Translations under genes and position numbers: made by a program
Notes under the pieces: model-generated
The model's input: only the letters and a program-made list of their open reading frames with translations
Told to the model about the DNA's origin: nothing
The model's database searches: none
Assembly (NCBI GenBank): GCA_958477465.1
Contig: CAUEFX010000114.1
Location: forward strand, 1 to 5,240
Direction of reading: 5' to 3'
Length of the DNA stretch: 5,240 nucleotides
DNA from: an uncultured Bacteroides sp.
Lineage (GTDB): Bacteria; Bacteroidota; Bacteroidia; Bacteroidales; Bacteroidaceae
Shown here: piece after piece, positions 5,181 through 5,240 of the stretch
Position numbering within the stretch: the first letter of the stretch is position 1
How the letters are laid out: each line of letters begins with the position of its first letter

Positions 5181-5240
5181 CGCTGAGAAGTTACGAAAAG
5201 AGTGTAATTTATTGGAAATGAGCGTAGGTTAATTGCTCTT

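Overview
The window looks like a chromosomal stretch from Bacteroides or a close relative. Four things point there. The type II thymidine kinase reads like the Bacteroides tdk product (from memory, tdk is BT_2275 in B. thetaiotaomicron). Promoter-like sites fit the Bacteroidota primary sigma consensus (TTG about 19-20 bp before TAnnTTTG) rather than the E. coli one. Gene starts have A-rich leaders with little Shine-Dalgarno sequence. The lipoprotein and the repeat protein both have C-terminal domains I associate with Bacteroidota.

Layout: two divergent units diverge from about position 2145. The leftward unit (minus strand) is tdk (2089-1490), then 12 bp later an AI-2E/PerM-type transporter (1477-356). 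Beyond it lies a tRNA-Lys(TTT) at 244-172 with its own promoter (313-284) and a strong intrinsic terminator (135-97). Positions 1-96 hold no gene that I can support. The rightward unit (plus strand) has four closely packed genes: a protein with ten tandem 8-residue repeats (2203-2880), rsmI (2898-3572), a coiled-coil lipoprotein (3606-4463), and a HAD phosphatase whose start codon overlaps the lipoprotein stop codon by one base (4463-5155). A good consensus promoter (5150-5180) overlaps the end of the phosphatase gene and fires out of the right edge toward something not in the window.

Function: most of this is core-genome housekeeping. It covers thymidine salvage (Tdk), 16S rRNA 2'-O-methylation (RsmI), a tRNA, a nucleotidase-like HAD enzyme, a polytopic membrane protein, and two proteins largely restricted to Bacteroidota. 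I found no mobile element, CRISPR array, defence system or biosynthetic cluster. The least explained items are the 24-bp minisatellite in the 2203-2880 gene, the lipoprotein that may be a Cbp1-type adhesin, and the outgoing promoter at the right edge.
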